A stretch of DNA of 32,102 bases from Aquimarina sp. (GCA_020628975.1 JAHDEF010000004.1:1-32102), one strand, 5' to 3'; shown: positions 15,478 to 23,909, counted from the first letter of the stretch. Numbers and translations: made by a program. Notes: generated by a model from the sequence alone, not told the origin.

Positions 15478-16014
15478 ATGTTTAATCAGATACTTATTTA
15501 CTCTTTAATTTTTAGTCTTTCTATGCATTCACAAACCATTTTCGATTTTAATGAGGGTAGCAATTTTAAGGATTGGATTGTTATTGACGATGTAGTTATG
15601 GGCGGAAAGTCTTCTGGGAGTTTTGAAATTGATGAGAATGGGAATGGTGTTTTTAAAGGCGATATTTCTTTAGAAAATAATGGTGGTTTTTCTTCGGTTA
15701 GACATAATGTGGGCAAAGTTGTAGCTACACCTAATGCATCAATTTGTTTAGTTATAAAAGGGGATGGCAAAGAATATCAATTTCGAATAAAAGAAAATAC
15801 CGATGATTATTATTCATTCATCTACTCATTTACTACAAACAATCAATGGCAGGAAATTGAAATCCCTTTAAAAGATATGTATCCTTCATTTCGGGGAAAA
15901 AAATTAAATCAACCTAACTTTTCTGGCAATCATTTTGAGCAAATTACCTTTCTTATTGCCAATAAGAAAAACGAGCAGTTTAAACTCACAATCGATAAGA
16001 TCTTTCTGAAATAA
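15478..16014 (+). CDS. CIA30-family protein with signal peptide
   Basis: A 178-residue protein whose N-terminal 19 residues (MFNQILIYSLIFSLSMHSQ) look like a signal peptide. The rest matches the CIA30 domain, a galactose-binding-like jelly roll: DFNEGSNFKDWIVIDDVVMGGKSSGSFE, then GGFSSVRHN, CLVIKGDGKEYQFRIKE and the C-terminal ITFLIANKKNEQFKLTIDKIFL. The eukaryotic namesake assists complex I assembly; bacterial exported versions are common in Bacteroidota and their function is not known. It is convergent with the flavoprotein gene, with a 21-nt gap and no evident terminator. Confidence 0.85.
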   Translation: MFNQILIYSLIFSLSMHSQTIFDFNEGSNFKDWIVIDDVVMGGKSSGSFEIDENGNGVFKGDISLENNGGFSSVRHNVGKVVATPNASICLVIKGDGKEYQFRIKENTDDYYSFIYSFTTNNQWQEIEIPLKDMYPSFRGKKLNQPNFSGNHFEQITFLIANKKNEQFKLTIDKIFLK

Positions 16015-16035
16015 TCTATCTCCTTTTTTTACTAT

Positions 16036-17247
16036 TTATTTTTGTTGGCTTGCTATGGCATTAGCTGCTAAAAACCCTCCAGTCCAGGCATTTTGAAAAT
16101 TAAAACCTCCTGTAATGGCGTCGATATTAAGGCACTCCCCTACGATAAAACAATTAGGATATTTCTTACTTTCAAAAGTTTTAAAATTTACCTCTTTTAA
16201 ATCGACTCCCCCAGCAGTTACAAATTCATCTTTAAAAGTACTTTTACCTTCTATTTTGTATTCCGATTGGGTTATATTTTTCGTCAATAAATTCCAATCT
16301 TTTTTATTAAGATCACACCAGCGCTTTGCGCTTCCTTGTAAGCTAACCTCGACTAATCGTTTCCATAGGCGTTTTGGTAGCTGAAAACTAGGGGTGTTTG
16401 TCACCAAGCTTTTACTCGAACTATGCTCTTGTAAAGCTTCCAACACTTCTTCTTGTGAGAAATGTTTTGTCCAGTTAATAGCAATTGTGAAACGATAGCT
16501 TAATTGCTCTAAATCTCTAGCTCCCCAAGCTGATAATTTTAAAATCGCTGGCCCACTAAATCCCCAATGCGTGATCAATACAGGGCCTTCTGATTTTAAT
16601 TTTGTCGATCGAATCGCTGCTGAAGCATTTACTACCACACCTGGTAAATCTTTAATCGTTTCTGATTTGCAATTAAATGTAAATAATGATGGTACTGGGT
16701 CAATTACATTTAATCCTAGTTGCTTAAAATGCTCCCACATTTGCGATTGACTACCCGTGGCAACTACTAATTTTTGTGCTATAAACTGATCTGTTTTTGA
16801 ATCTATTTGCCAGTGATCGTCTTTAAACTCAAAACTTTTAACGGCTTGCTTCGTCTTGACCTCAATCTTATATTTTTCTATTTCCGAAAGGAAACAATCA
16901 ATAATACTTTCCGAAGTATTTGAAACTGGAAATACCCTTCCGTCTTCTTCTATTTTTAAAGATACTCCTCGGTCTTCGAACCATTCCATAACGTCTCCTG
17001 TCATAAAATGATGAAACGGTCCTTTAAGTTCTTTTTGCCCTCTGGGATAATTCTTTGTCAATTCATTGGGAATAAATTCAGCATGCGTTACATTACACCT
17101 TCCTCCTCCTGAAATTCGTACTTTCTGTAATACTTTCGAAGATTGTTCTAAAATTAAAATACGTAAATCGGGATTCAACACCGCACAATTGATAGCTGTA
17201 AAAAAACCTGAGGCTCCTCCTCCTATTACGACCACATCATATTTCAT
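16036..17247 (-). CDS. FAD-dependent oxidoreductase, BaiN/HI0933 (YhiN) family
   Basis: A 403-residue flavoprotein. The FAD dinucleotide-binding motif VIGGGASGFFTAINCA is at the N-terminus, followed by KVRISGGGRCNVTH, a hallmark of the HI0933-like family, and at the C-terminus GECLNIDAITGGFNFQNAWTGG, the second FAD-binding stretch. Family members are annotated as aminoacetone oxidases or BaiN-type oxidoreductases, but most have no proven substrate. It is cytoplasmic. It starts 4 nt after the stop of the tRNA methyltransferase gene, so the two are surely co-transcribed, though no functional link is apparent. Confidence 0.9.
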   Translation of the reverse strand: MKYDVVVIGGGASGFFTAINCAVLNPDLRILILEQSSKVLQKVRISGGGRCNVTHAEFIPNELTKNYPRGQKELKGPFHHFMTGDVMEWFEDRGVSLKIEEDGRVFPVSNTSESIIDCFLSEIEKYKIEVKTKQAVKSFEFKDDHWQIDSKTDQFIAQKLVVATGSQSQMWEHFKQLGLNVIDPVPSLFTFNCKSETIKDLPGVVVNASAAIRSTKLKSEGPVLITHWGFSGPAILKLSAWGARDLEQLSYRFTIAINWTKHFSQEEVLEALQEHSSSKSLVTNTPSFQLPKRLWKRLVEVSLQGSAKRWCDLNKKDWNLLTKNITQSEYKIEGKSTFKDEFVTAGGVDLKEVNFKTFESKKYPNCFIVGECLNIDAITGGFNFQNAWTGGFLAANAIASQQK

Positions 17248-17251
17248 TCAA

Positions 17252-17968
17252 CTACATTTTTAAATAAAAATCCTTTACTAAATCTACATAGTCCGACGTG
17301 TATTGATGACGCTCTATTTCGATCACCAACTCACTTAGCTTTATTTCTTCAACAGCTTCGTGCTGTAATTGCAATAAGCTTCTTTTTATAGAGGCTCCCT
17401 TGTGTCCTTTTACATGGGTAATACTAACAGGAAATAACCGTACCTCAACTGCAATATCTAAAAAACGATCTTCTTGCTCATAGGGAATGACTACAGCGAA
17501 AGTACCTTCTTTTGCCAATAGCTGTTTTGCACCATATAGCAAATGCTCGAAGGGTAACGCATCTTCGAATCTTGCTAAATTCTTAGCATCGTCTGCTGTT
17601 TTTTGAGTCGCGAGATGATAGGGAGGGTTGCTGATAATTAAATCGTATTCCTCTTCAACTTCCTGAAAATATTCTTGAAATGAGGCATGAAAACAGAATA
17701 AACGATCTCCCCAAGGACTATTTTCAAAATTTTCTACCGTTTGCTCGAAGGCGTCGTTATCAATTTCAATAGCTTCGATATGTGCTTCAGGAAATCGCTG
17801 CGCCATCATTAAACTAATTACCCCTGTTCCTGCACCAATATCCAGTACACTGTACGTTTCTCTAGTAGGCTGTACCCAAGCTCCTAACAACACGCCATCA
17901 GTTCCTACTTTCATTGCACATCGCTCTTGCGCTACTTCAAATTGCTTGAATTTAAACACATCTGCCAT
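17252..17968 (-). CDS. trmN6: tRNA1(Val) (adenine(37)-N6)-methyltransferase
   Basis: A 238-residue class I methyltransferase of the TrmN6/YfiC type. It starts at ATG 17968 with MADVFKFKQFEVAQERCAMKVGTDGVLLGAWV, a diagnostic beginning; the ORF track start at 18022 adds 18 unlikely residues. The S-adenosylmethionine motif is VLDIGAGTGVISLMMAQ, and the N6-adenine motif NPPY appears in LIISNPPYHLA. The enzyme methylates A37 of tRNA1(Val) in E. coli. It is the first gene of a two-gene unit with the flavoprotein and is divergent from the cytochrome c peroxidase pseudogene, sharing about 74 nt. Confidence 0.92.
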   Translation of the reverse strand: MADVFKFKQFEVAQERCAMKVGTDGVLLGAWVQPTRETYSVLDIGAGTGVISLMMAQRFPEAHIEAIEIDNDAFEQTVENFENSPWGDRLFCFHASFQEYFQEVEEEYDLIISNPPYHLATQKTADDAKNLARFEDALPFEHLLYGAKQLLAKEGTFAVVIPYEQEDRFLDIAVEVRLFPVSITHVKGHKGASIKRSLLQLQHEAVEEIKLSELVIEIERHQYTSDYVDLVKDFYLKM

Positions 17969-18042
17969 AAAATCTATAGTAATTCTATATAATACCCTAC
18001 AAATATCCGAATATAAAAACATCCAATCCTTAGTTTTGTATT

Positions 18043-19209
18043 ATGAATGTTCGCTTATTGCTTTATTTGTTATTGATTGTTTGTACTGCCTGTAAAAAGA
18101 AGGTCGATTACACCACCATCGCTAAAGTTGACGAGCCTTCTTTTAGTTTTAGCGCCTTGCCTTCACAGATCAACACTCCTTCGGATAATACGCTTAGTCA
18201 AGAAAAAATAGCATTAGGAAAACTACTTTTCTTTGATCCTATTTTATCAGGAAATAAAGATGTTGCTTGCGTTACCTGTCACCACCCTTCTCATGGTTAT
18301 GCTGAGTTTAGGGATTTGTCTATTGGTGTAAATGGTATTGGATTGGGTGTCAACAGAAAATTCAATAGCCCGAATACGATTCCTCTCGTTAAAAGAAATG
18401 CCTATACTGTTTTAAATACTGCCTTTAATGGGATGATTGACAGTGTTACCTCGAACCCCAAAAAGGCCGCTATGTTTTGGGATAACAGAATCAGCAGCTA
18501 AGAAGCACAAGCGCTAGAACCTATTAAAGCATTAGAGGAAATGCGGGGCACCAAAATTTCTAAAGTTGATATTTTGGATACCATCATTCAGCGTTTAAAA
18601 AACAATAAGCGCTATGTTGAATTATTCACAAATGCTTTCTCTAATGAATCTTCGATTACCACATCGACTTTAAGCAAAGCTATTGCTAGTTTCGAACGTA
18701 GTTTAACAACCCCTAATACTCGATTTGACCAATACCTAAACGGTGACCTCAACGCGTTGTCTTCTTCTGAAAAGGAAGGATTTGAAACTTTCAAACGTGT
18801 GGGCTGTGCCGAATGCCATAAAGGGCCTATGTTTTCCGATTATAAACTGCATGTTTTGACTGTTCCTGAAAACGAAAAATTATCTTTTGTAGATTCGGCT
18901 TTAGGGGATTTTAAATTTAGAACTCCTACACTTCGTAACTTACGCCTTACTGCTCCTTATATGCACAATGGCACTTTAAATAGCCTACAAGAGGTGCTAG
19001 AATTTTATGAAGGGATTGCTGGAAACAAGTCAAGGAATCCTAATGTGACTGCAAAAAAAATAGATCCATTAATTAAAAAAATGAGGTTGAAAACTAAAGA
19101 CATTCATCCTATAGTTTCATTTTTAAACAGCTTGAATAGTGATGATTTTGACAAAAAAATCCCACAACAAGTTCCTAGTGGACTTCCTGTGGGAGGGGAT
19201 ATCTATTAA
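18043..19209 (+). pseudogene. Di-heme cytochrome c peroxidase (MauG/CcpA family), interrupted by one in-frame stop
   Basis: Two ORFs in the same frame make up one gene of 389 codons. The N-terminus is a lipoprotein signal (LLLIVCTAC). The first heme site is CVTCH in VACVTCHHPSHG, the second CAECH in VGCAECHKGPMFSD, and the C-terminal block YMHNGTLNSLQEVLEFYEG is normal. The frame is broken by a TAA at 18499-18501 in WDNRISS-stop-EAQALEPIKALEEMRG. Related proteins have Leu at this position, so a single TTA to TAA change explains it. The rest shows no other damage, so the mutation is recent or a sequencing error. Restarting at ATG 18541 would yield only the second half without a signal peptide. 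The intact enzyme would reduce H2O2 in the periplasm. Confidence 0.88.
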
Positions 19210-19228
19210 CAAGTTTTAGGAGTAATCT

Positions 19229-19280
19229 AAATTTATAAAAGAAAACCTGAGCTTAAACTCAGGTTTTCTTTTATAAATTT
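19229..19280. terminator. Strong bidirectional terminator between the peroxidase pseudogene and the toxin gene
   Basis: A 23-bp perfect inverted repeat (19229-19251 and 19258-19280) has a 6-nt loop; the core is AAAAGAAAACCTGAG with its complement. The AT-rich flanks supply T-tracts in both directions. The right arm covers the last codons of the toxin gene (stop at 19271-19273). Confidence 0.9.
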
Positions 19281-19594
19281 CTGTTTGGGTTTTGTCGAGT
19301 ATCAAAAACTCGAACAATATAGATCTTCTTTTTACCTTCTCTATATGTAATTTTACAATGCTCTAGAAGTAACTTTCGATATGCATACTTCAAATGGCTG
19401 AATGCTTCATCTATTGCACCAATTTTAGTTAAATCAATTCTCGAATTTTCTAAAGTTTCAGTCTTTTCTCTAATAGATGTAGCGATATCTCTTGCTTTTT
19501 GTTTTCCATAAAGATCGATGTAAAACTTGGTTGCCTTTTCTAAATCTTTAGTAGCACGAGTAGTCCACTCAACTGGCTTAATTACTTCGTCCAA
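19271..19594 (-). CDS. RelE/ParE-family toxin
   Basis: A 107-residue toxin of the RelE/ParE superfamily. The pattern is EWTTRATKDLEKATKFYIDLYGKQKARDIATSI at the N-terminus, a central YAYRKLLLEHCKITYREGKKKIYIVRVFDTRQNP, where the last strand and Arg/Asp-Thr-Arg positions fit the family. Family members either cleave mRNA on the ribosome or inhibit gyrase; this cannot be decided here. The start codon is TTG (TTG GAC GAA GTA) at 19594 and overlaps the antitoxin gene by 13 nt, consistent with translational coupling. The 3' end lies inside a strong hairpin terminator. Confidence 0.88.
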   Translation of the reverse strand: MDEVIKPVEWTTRATKDLEKATKFYIDLYGKQKARDIATSIREKTETLENSRIDLTKIGAIDEAFSHLKYAYRKLLLEHCKITYREGKKKIYIVRVFDTRQNPNRNL

Positions 19595-19791
19595 TCTTCG
19601 ATCATTTTTTGGACATCTGATTGACTATGCAAACGACCTGCATCTATATCTGCTTCACCCTCAACAATCATTCGATCTTGTTTCTTTTGTTCAATATAAT
19701 CTTTTGCAGTTCTGTGTAATAATGCTAAAAATTGCTTATCCCCTATTTCAATGAATGCCTGTAACTCCTGTTTAATTTCTATAGCTCCCAT
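19582..19791 (-). CDS. Antitoxin of the RelE/ParE pair
   Basis: A 69-residue protein, small, charged and directly upstream of and overlapping the toxin. The N-terminal half (EIKQELQAFIEIGDKQFLALLHRTAKDYIEQKK) is helical; the C-terminal part EADIDAGRLHSQSDVQKMIEDW is of the type that wraps around RelE/ParE toxins. No clear DNA-binding domain is recognisable, but antitoxins in such pairs commonly repress their own promoter. The ATG at 19791 is chosen over the TTG at 19800 in the ORF track. A candidate -7 element lies 24 nt upstream. Confidence 0.82.
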   Translation of the reverse strand: MGAIEIKQELQAFIEIGDKQFLALLHRTAKDYIEQKKQDRMIVEGEADIDAGRLHSQSDVQKMIEDWTK

Positions 19792-19814
19792 AACTCTCAA
19801 GTTTACATTTACAA

Positions 19815-19822
19815 CAAAGATA
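19815..19822 (-). promoter_or_regulatory. Candidate -7 element of the toxin-antitoxin operon
   Basis: TATCTTTG on the minus strand matches TAnnTTTG, 24 nt before the antitoxin start. A TTG lies 23 nt further upstream, close to -33 spacing. A short hairpin-like GTTGTTTCAAC sits in the -33 region and could be part of an operator. Confidence 0.5.
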
Positions 19823-19863
19823 AATCATAATAATTTAGGTTGTTTCAACACCAAACAATCGAA

Positions 19864-20334
19864 CTACAAAGAAGTAATCTTATCCAACGCTCCTGTTATT
19901 TTAGCCAACACTTCATCTTTTCCATCGATATCATGACGTTGCTTTAAATACGCTTGATCATTGTAAGCTATATATACTTGATCTTTTTCTTGGTATACGA
20001 TGACCTTTTGAGGTAAATCTATGGCTAATGTTGGGCTTACTTGCATTAATGGAGTTCCCAAATTTGGATTTCCGAAGACCAATAATTTTGTTGGTCTTAA
20101 CTCTAAATCTTTTGAAGCTGCGTTTTTACTATGATCTAGCTCTAGAATAATCTTAAGGTTTGGATTGTTTTCTATGCGATCTCGAATCGTTGCATAGGTA
20201 GTTTCAAAATCTAGATTACTTTCTTTAACGATTAATCCTGTTTGTTCCATACTATGTTGTTGCTTATTGCAAGTACATGAAGTAACCAATAACAACACTA
20301 TAAAAGAAAAAAGAATAGGCTTAGTTAGTTTCAT
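19864..20334 (-). CDS. DUF302-family lipoprotein
   Basis: A 156-residue lipoprotein starting at ATG 20334 (MKLTKPILFSFIVLLLVTSC), with lipobox VTSC; a second ATG three codons upstream at 20343 is also possible. The mature part matches DUF302: TGLIVKESNLDFETTYATIRDRIENNPNLKIILELDHSKNA, LRPTKLLVFGNPNLGTPLMQ, and LPQKVIVYQEKDQVYIAYND. The biochemical role of DUF302 is not established. It would be attached to the periplasmic side of a membrane. It follows the small membrane protein gene on the same strand after about 90 nt. Confidence 0.85.
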   Translation of the reverse strand: MKLTKPILFSFIVLLLVTSCTCNKQQHSMEQTGLIVKESNLDFETTYATIRDRIENNPNLKIILELDHSKNAASKDLELRPTKLLVFGNPNLGTPLMQVSPTLAIDLPQKVIVYQEKDQVYIAYNDQAYLKQRHDIDGKDEVLAKITGALDKITSL

Positions 20335-20422
20335 GAAATGCATTTCTAGCTATAGTCGGTTTATTTTTTATTCCTTTCAATTTATAAAAAATACTTTGAT
20401 AACCATGTATAATTCCAAAACT

Positions 20423-20731
20423 TTAAATAACATCTACAACCTTTTCTAATAGATAATGACTTACGCCAACAACAAAAGTTAAAGCTACAACAGTACAGAA
20501 ACGAATAAGCGTTCTTTTAGGGTTATTTTTCAGTTTCCCTTCAAGGTAAAAAATATCAATAATAATGTATAAGAACGCTACGATGGCTCCAACTATTGAA
20601 CCTACATACAGTATAATATAATAATGCATCCAATCTAAGACTTCCTCCAATCGTGATGTAGATTCTGGTTTAGAACCGATAACAATTCTCATGTATAAAA
20701 AATAGCCAATATCATAGATACTTGTGACCAT
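20423..20731 (-). CDS. Small membrane protein of unknown function
   Basis: A 102-residue protein with two predicted transmembrane helices (YYIILYVGSIVGAIVAFLYIIIDIF and TLIRFCTVVALTFVVGVSHYLL) joined by a short basic loop (LKNNPKRTLIR). I recognise no family. The ATG at 20692 (MRIVIGSKPESTS) is an alternative start that would shorten it by 13 residues. It lies between the NYN-LOTUS gene and the DUF302 gene, all on the same strand, with gaps of about 90-110 nt, so co-transcription is uncertain. Confidence 0.55.
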   Translation of the reverse strand: MVTSIYDIGYFLYMRIVIGSKPESTSRLEEVLDWMHYYIILYVGSIVGAIVAFLYIIIDIFYLEGKLKNNPKRTLIRFCTVVALTFVVGVSHYLLEKVVDVI

Positions 20732-20841
20732 ATGAAATACTTGAGAATTCGATTTAAAATACTCATGGGCAAAACTTTATTTAGAACGACAACACTTAGC
20801 TAGATTCCACATCAGTGGCCTATATTTAAATTAAAAAAGTA

Positions 20842-21594
20842 CTATTTTTTCACAAATACTTTTTCTTTCTTCTTTACATAAATAAGCTTGCCCTTTCCTT
20901 TATTATTTTCTCTACGTTCTACTTCGAAGTTTCCTGTAGCGCTTATAAGTGGCGTCAACTTTTCAAAACCGTAATTTCTAGAATCGAAATTAGGCTGTTT
21001 CTTTTGCAATAAGCTACCCACATCACCTAAAAAAGCCCATCCATCTTCATCAGATAAATCAGATATGGTTGAAGCAATTAGTTTTATTTCTTTAGGCGTT
21101 ATTTTATCAAAGGTTTCTTCTGGTTCTTTGGTTATAGAAGTTTCATTTTCTTTACGCTCAGATTGTTTCCTAATGATTTCTATATAAACAAATTTATCGC
21201 AAGCTACAATGAAAGGCGTAGGTGTTTTCTTTTCTCCGATACCAATTACTTGCATTCCTGCTTCTCGTAGTCGAGTGGCTAGCCTTGTAAAATCGCTATC
21301 ACTTGACACTAAACAAAAACCATCGACCTTACCTGAATATAAAATATCCATAGCGTCGATAATCATGGCTGAATCTGTAGCATTTTTACCTGTAGTATAG
21401 CCGTATTGCTGAATGGGAGTTATAGCATTTTCTAGCAACACATTTTTCCATTTGGTTAGATGGGGTTTGGTCCAATCACCATAAATCCTTTTGATGGTAG
21501 GGTTACCGTACTTGGCTACTTCTTCCATCATTTCTTTTACATGGGCTGAAGGAATATTATCTCCGTCGATTAGTACGGCTAAATTGTGATTCAT
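20842..21594 (-). CDS. NYN-domain putative RNase with LOTUS/OST-HTH domain
   Basis: A 250-residue protein combining two domains. Residues about 1-145 form a NYN (PIN-like) nuclease: the acidic positions are in LIDGDNIP, KNATDSAMIIDAMD, and LVSSDSDFTRLATRLRE. Residues about 165-245 form a LOTUS/OST-HTH RNA-binding domain (LIASTISDLSDEDGWAFLGDVGSLLQKKQPNFDSRNYGFEKLTPLISA). The pair suggests a cytoplasmic, metal-dependent RNA-processing enzyme of the LabA/DUF88 group, known widely but with few proven substrates in Bacteroidota. All expected acidic residues are present. It ends in a basic tail. Confidence 0.9.
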   Translation of the reverse strand: MNHNLAVLIDGDNIPSAHVKEMMEEVAKYGNPTIKRIYGDWTKPHLTKWKNVLLENAITPIQQYGYTTGKNATDSAMIIDAMDILYSGKVDGFCLVSSDSDFTRLATRLREAGMQVIGIGEKKTPTPFIVACDKFVYIEIIRKQSERKENETSITKEPEETFDKITPKEIKLIASTISDLSDEDGWAFLGDVGSLLQKKQPNFDSRNYGFEKLTPLISATGNFEVERRENNKGKGKLIYVKKKEKVFVKK

Positions 21595-21630
21595 AATATC
21601 AAATTTTCATCTTTATAAAGTAAGGGCTAC

Positions 21631-22452
21631 TTATTTTATTCTCGCTAAAGTATCGGTGATCTCTTTTTGGTTGATCGGGTTTATTCGTTTCAATACAAAA
21701 TTTCCGAAGGCATCAAAAAAGCCTTTTCCAGAAAGCGCCCCTGCTTTGATGCTGTACTGTCCGTTAGCTAACTTTGTAGCCGCACCTAGCTTAGAATTAT
21801 CTGTTAAAATATCGAAGCCAGAGAGTGTCTTTTTAAAATCGTATTGCGTGCCTAAAAACTCAAATGTATAATCATTTGAAGCCTTGTCATTGGTAGTTTT
21901 AATATTTAATTCTTGTTGCGCCTCCAAACGCTCTTGAGCTTCCTCTGCTGCAAGTTGACGCTTGGCTTCAGCAATAATTTCAGCACGTGATTTTGATGCC
22001 TGTTCTTCATTTATCGCTATTGAATTTTCACTTCCATTATATTGGTGTGCCTGAATATATGGATCATCGAATGCCCCACGAAAAGCTTCGTAATAGGCTT
22101 TCTGAAAATCTTTTTCTGCACTATATCCCTCGATAGTCGTATGCACTGTTTTACCGTAGCAATCTTTCAAACTATAACTTATATAGGTTTTTAAAAAACC
22201 TCGTTTGTTCACAGAAACTTTCAATGCTTTGCAAGGCTCAAAACCTACAGGGGGCGTATCACCTTCAATCATTGTTACAAAATCAAACTTTCTAAAAGTA
22301 GATGCCACTAATTGATTTAAATTATATTGTCCTGCTTCTTTTTGCATGGTAAATTGAGTTGGCACCACAACAAATTTATATTCCGATAATTTTTGAGCGT
22401 TAGCAACAACAGAAGTTAATAGTACTAGTAAGGCTATAAATAGGTTTTTCAT
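21631..22452 (-). CDS. Exported protein of unknown function with coiled-coil segment
   Basis: A 273-residue protein with a clear type I signal peptide (MKNLFIALLVLLTSVVANAQ). The mature part has an N-terminal globular region (YKFVVVPTQFTMQKEAGQYNLNQL and ALKVSVNKRGFLKTYISYSLKDC), a central charged helix likely to form a coiled coil (SRAEIIAEAKRQLAAEEAQERLEAQQEL), and a C-terminal beta-rich part (TLSGFDILTDNSKLGAATKLANGQYSI, GKGFFDAFGNFVLKRI). The layout resembles other flavobacterial periplasmic proteins of unknown role, and I do not assign a family. The 155-nt stretch upstream holds no recognised feature apart from a short CAAATAGTATTTG dyad. Confidence 0.65.
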   Translation of the reverse strand: MKNLFIALLVLLTSVVANAQKLSEYKFVVVPTQFTMQKEAGQYNLNQLVASTFRKFDFVTMIEGDTPPVGFEPCKALKVSVNKRGFLKTYISYSLKDCYGKTVHTTIEGYSAEKDFQKAYYEAFRGAFDDPYIQAHQYNGSENSIAINEEQASKSRAEIIAEAKRQLAAEEAQERLEAQQELNIKTTNDKASNDYTFEFLGTQYDFKKTLSGFDILTDNSKLGAATKLANGQYSIKAGALSGKGFFDAFGNFVLKRINPINQKEITDTLARIK

Positions 22453-22607
22453 TTTTAATCTTTTTTTTTGGAAATATAACTTAAAACATTTGCATCAAAT
22501 AGTATTTGGTAAATCAAAATTTTAAACTTAAAACAGAATTTGCTTTGATTATAACATAAATTTATTAAATACAATATCAATATAACTCTTGTTTTAAACT
22601 GTTGTTG

Positions 22608-23909
22608 CTAATGGTGCAACTTAACAAAGTATTGATACATACTTTGCCAAAACTCATACCTTTTAGAGGTTTTGTCTAACAAATGATTATAAAAGTGAAT
22701 TACCATTTTTCCGTTTACATTTAAAACATCCGTTACAATTTTAGAAGCTGCCTCTTCTGCTTTAAAAGCACTTTTAAACCCTAAAAATGCGTTTTCAGAC
22801 ATACAAAAAGGAATAATTTTAAGGGGGGTTTGAATTTCATATTCTAAATCATAAAAGAAAAATGGAGAACAAGTGCCCGCCCTAAAACCCGCATGATTTA
22901 AATATCCCATTGAATAATCTGTTGTTACTTCTTGCTCGATAAGATTTCTGTAAGTAGTCGGAAGATTTAATTTTGCATATTGACAAAAGCTGGTTTTTGC
23001 TTCACGATGGGTGATTTTTTCAAATCTTTTTTGCTCTGTTTTTAGTGTGCGTTCTTCTTCTAAACCATCCAACGAAAATCGGATGCCAATACCACAATAA
23101 TCCGCAATAGATTTGATTAATCGTTGATAGGTTTGACTTTGGTAATTCACACTTTTTTCATGATATGAATAATTCCCTAAACCAAAGAAAAAACGAAGTG
23201 TCGCTTGGTTTTTTCTTGCGGTATTAATCATATAATTATAAACTTGAAAAGGATCTTTTTCTAGCTTAAACAACACTTTGCTACGCTGTATTATTCGCTT
23301 GATTTGAAGACTCCCTAAATCAGATATATATCCTTCGAAATTCCTAAACCATCCCTTTTTTCGAAAGGCATAAGCTTCTTTTACTTCGCAAATCAATTCA
23401 ACTTCTGCTTTTTTTTCTTGAAATTTTATTTCTGGAAAACGTTTTTTTAAAATACCTTTCAACTGCGTAGCCCAAATATCGACGATAGGTAGCTGTAAAA
23501 AACCTTCTTTAAAAGCTAAACTTTCAGTTGCTGGAAATCCGTAAGCATCCTTTGAATGTGGCACGTATTCTTCGTACCTACTTAATAGATAAAAACTAGC
23601 CGAAAAAACATCAAAATTAATAGCTGCTTTAGGATGTTTTACACTAAAAAACTCAGGGATTTTTTCGAAATAAGTTACCTCTGGCTTAAGTGTTTCGTCT
23701 ATTCCATGATCGAAAAGTAAACCTGAAGTTTTGAAAAATAATTCTTGCCCCAAAGCTTCTTCTCCATAAGAACATTTTGGCCCTGAATGCGCTACAAATT
23801 GTTCTATTTCGTTAGTAAACACAACTTCTAATCCGATAATGCGCTCTAACAATTGCTTAAAAGTATAGCGAACTCTAGGGCTTGGAAGTGTGTAAACAAG
23901 AAATTTCAT
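22608..23909 (-). CDS. Polysaccharide-deacetylase-like protein (DUF7033 type), catalytic motifs not visible
   Basis: A 433-residue protein starting at ATG 23909 with MKFLVYTLPSPRVRYTFKQLLERIIGLEV; the ORF track start adds six residues. The N-terminal part with FDVFSASFYLLSRYEEYVPH and FPATESLAFKEGFLQLPIVDIW is typical of DUF7033 in flavobacterial polysaccharide deacetylase-like proteins. The C-terminal half (MGYLNHAGFRAGTCSPFFFYDL) continues the family. However, the positions expected to hold the NodB-type metal ligands read CEVKEAYAF and GIRFSLDG, and no T/S-F-D-D or H-x-x-x-H motif is seen. It may be a non-catalytic or divergent member. It has no signal peptide. Confidence 0.7.
   Translation of the reverse strand: MKFLVYTLPSPRVRYTFKQLLERIIGLEVVFTNEIEQFVAHSGPKCSYGEEALGQELFFKTSGLLFDHGIDETLKPEVTYFEKIPEFFSVKHPKAAINFDVFSASFYLLSRYEEYVPHSKDAYGFPATESLAFKEGFLQLPIVDIWATQLKGILKKRFPEIKFQEKKAEVELICEVKEAYAFRKKGWFRNFEGYISDLGSLQIKRIIQRSKVLFKLEKDPFQVYNYMINTARKNQATLRFFFGLGNYSYHEKSVNYQSQTYQRLIKSIADYCGIGIRFSLDGLEEERTLKTEQKRFEKITHREAKTSFCQYAKLNLPTTYRNLIEQEVTTDYSMGYLNHAGFRAGTCSPFFFYDLEYEIQTPLKIIPFCMSENAFLGFKSAFKAEEAASKIVTDVLNVNGKMVIHFYNHLLDKTSKRYEFWQSMYQYFVKLHH

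Noticed and set aside
18499-18501. Programmed stop readthrough or special amino acid in the cytochrome c peroxidase
   Set aside because: No recoding signal is seen, the codon is TAA, and a simple TTA to TAA change explains it better.
19229-19280. Insertion-sequence end
   Set aside because: The short loop, perfect stem and T-tracts between converging genes fit a terminator; no transposase remains.
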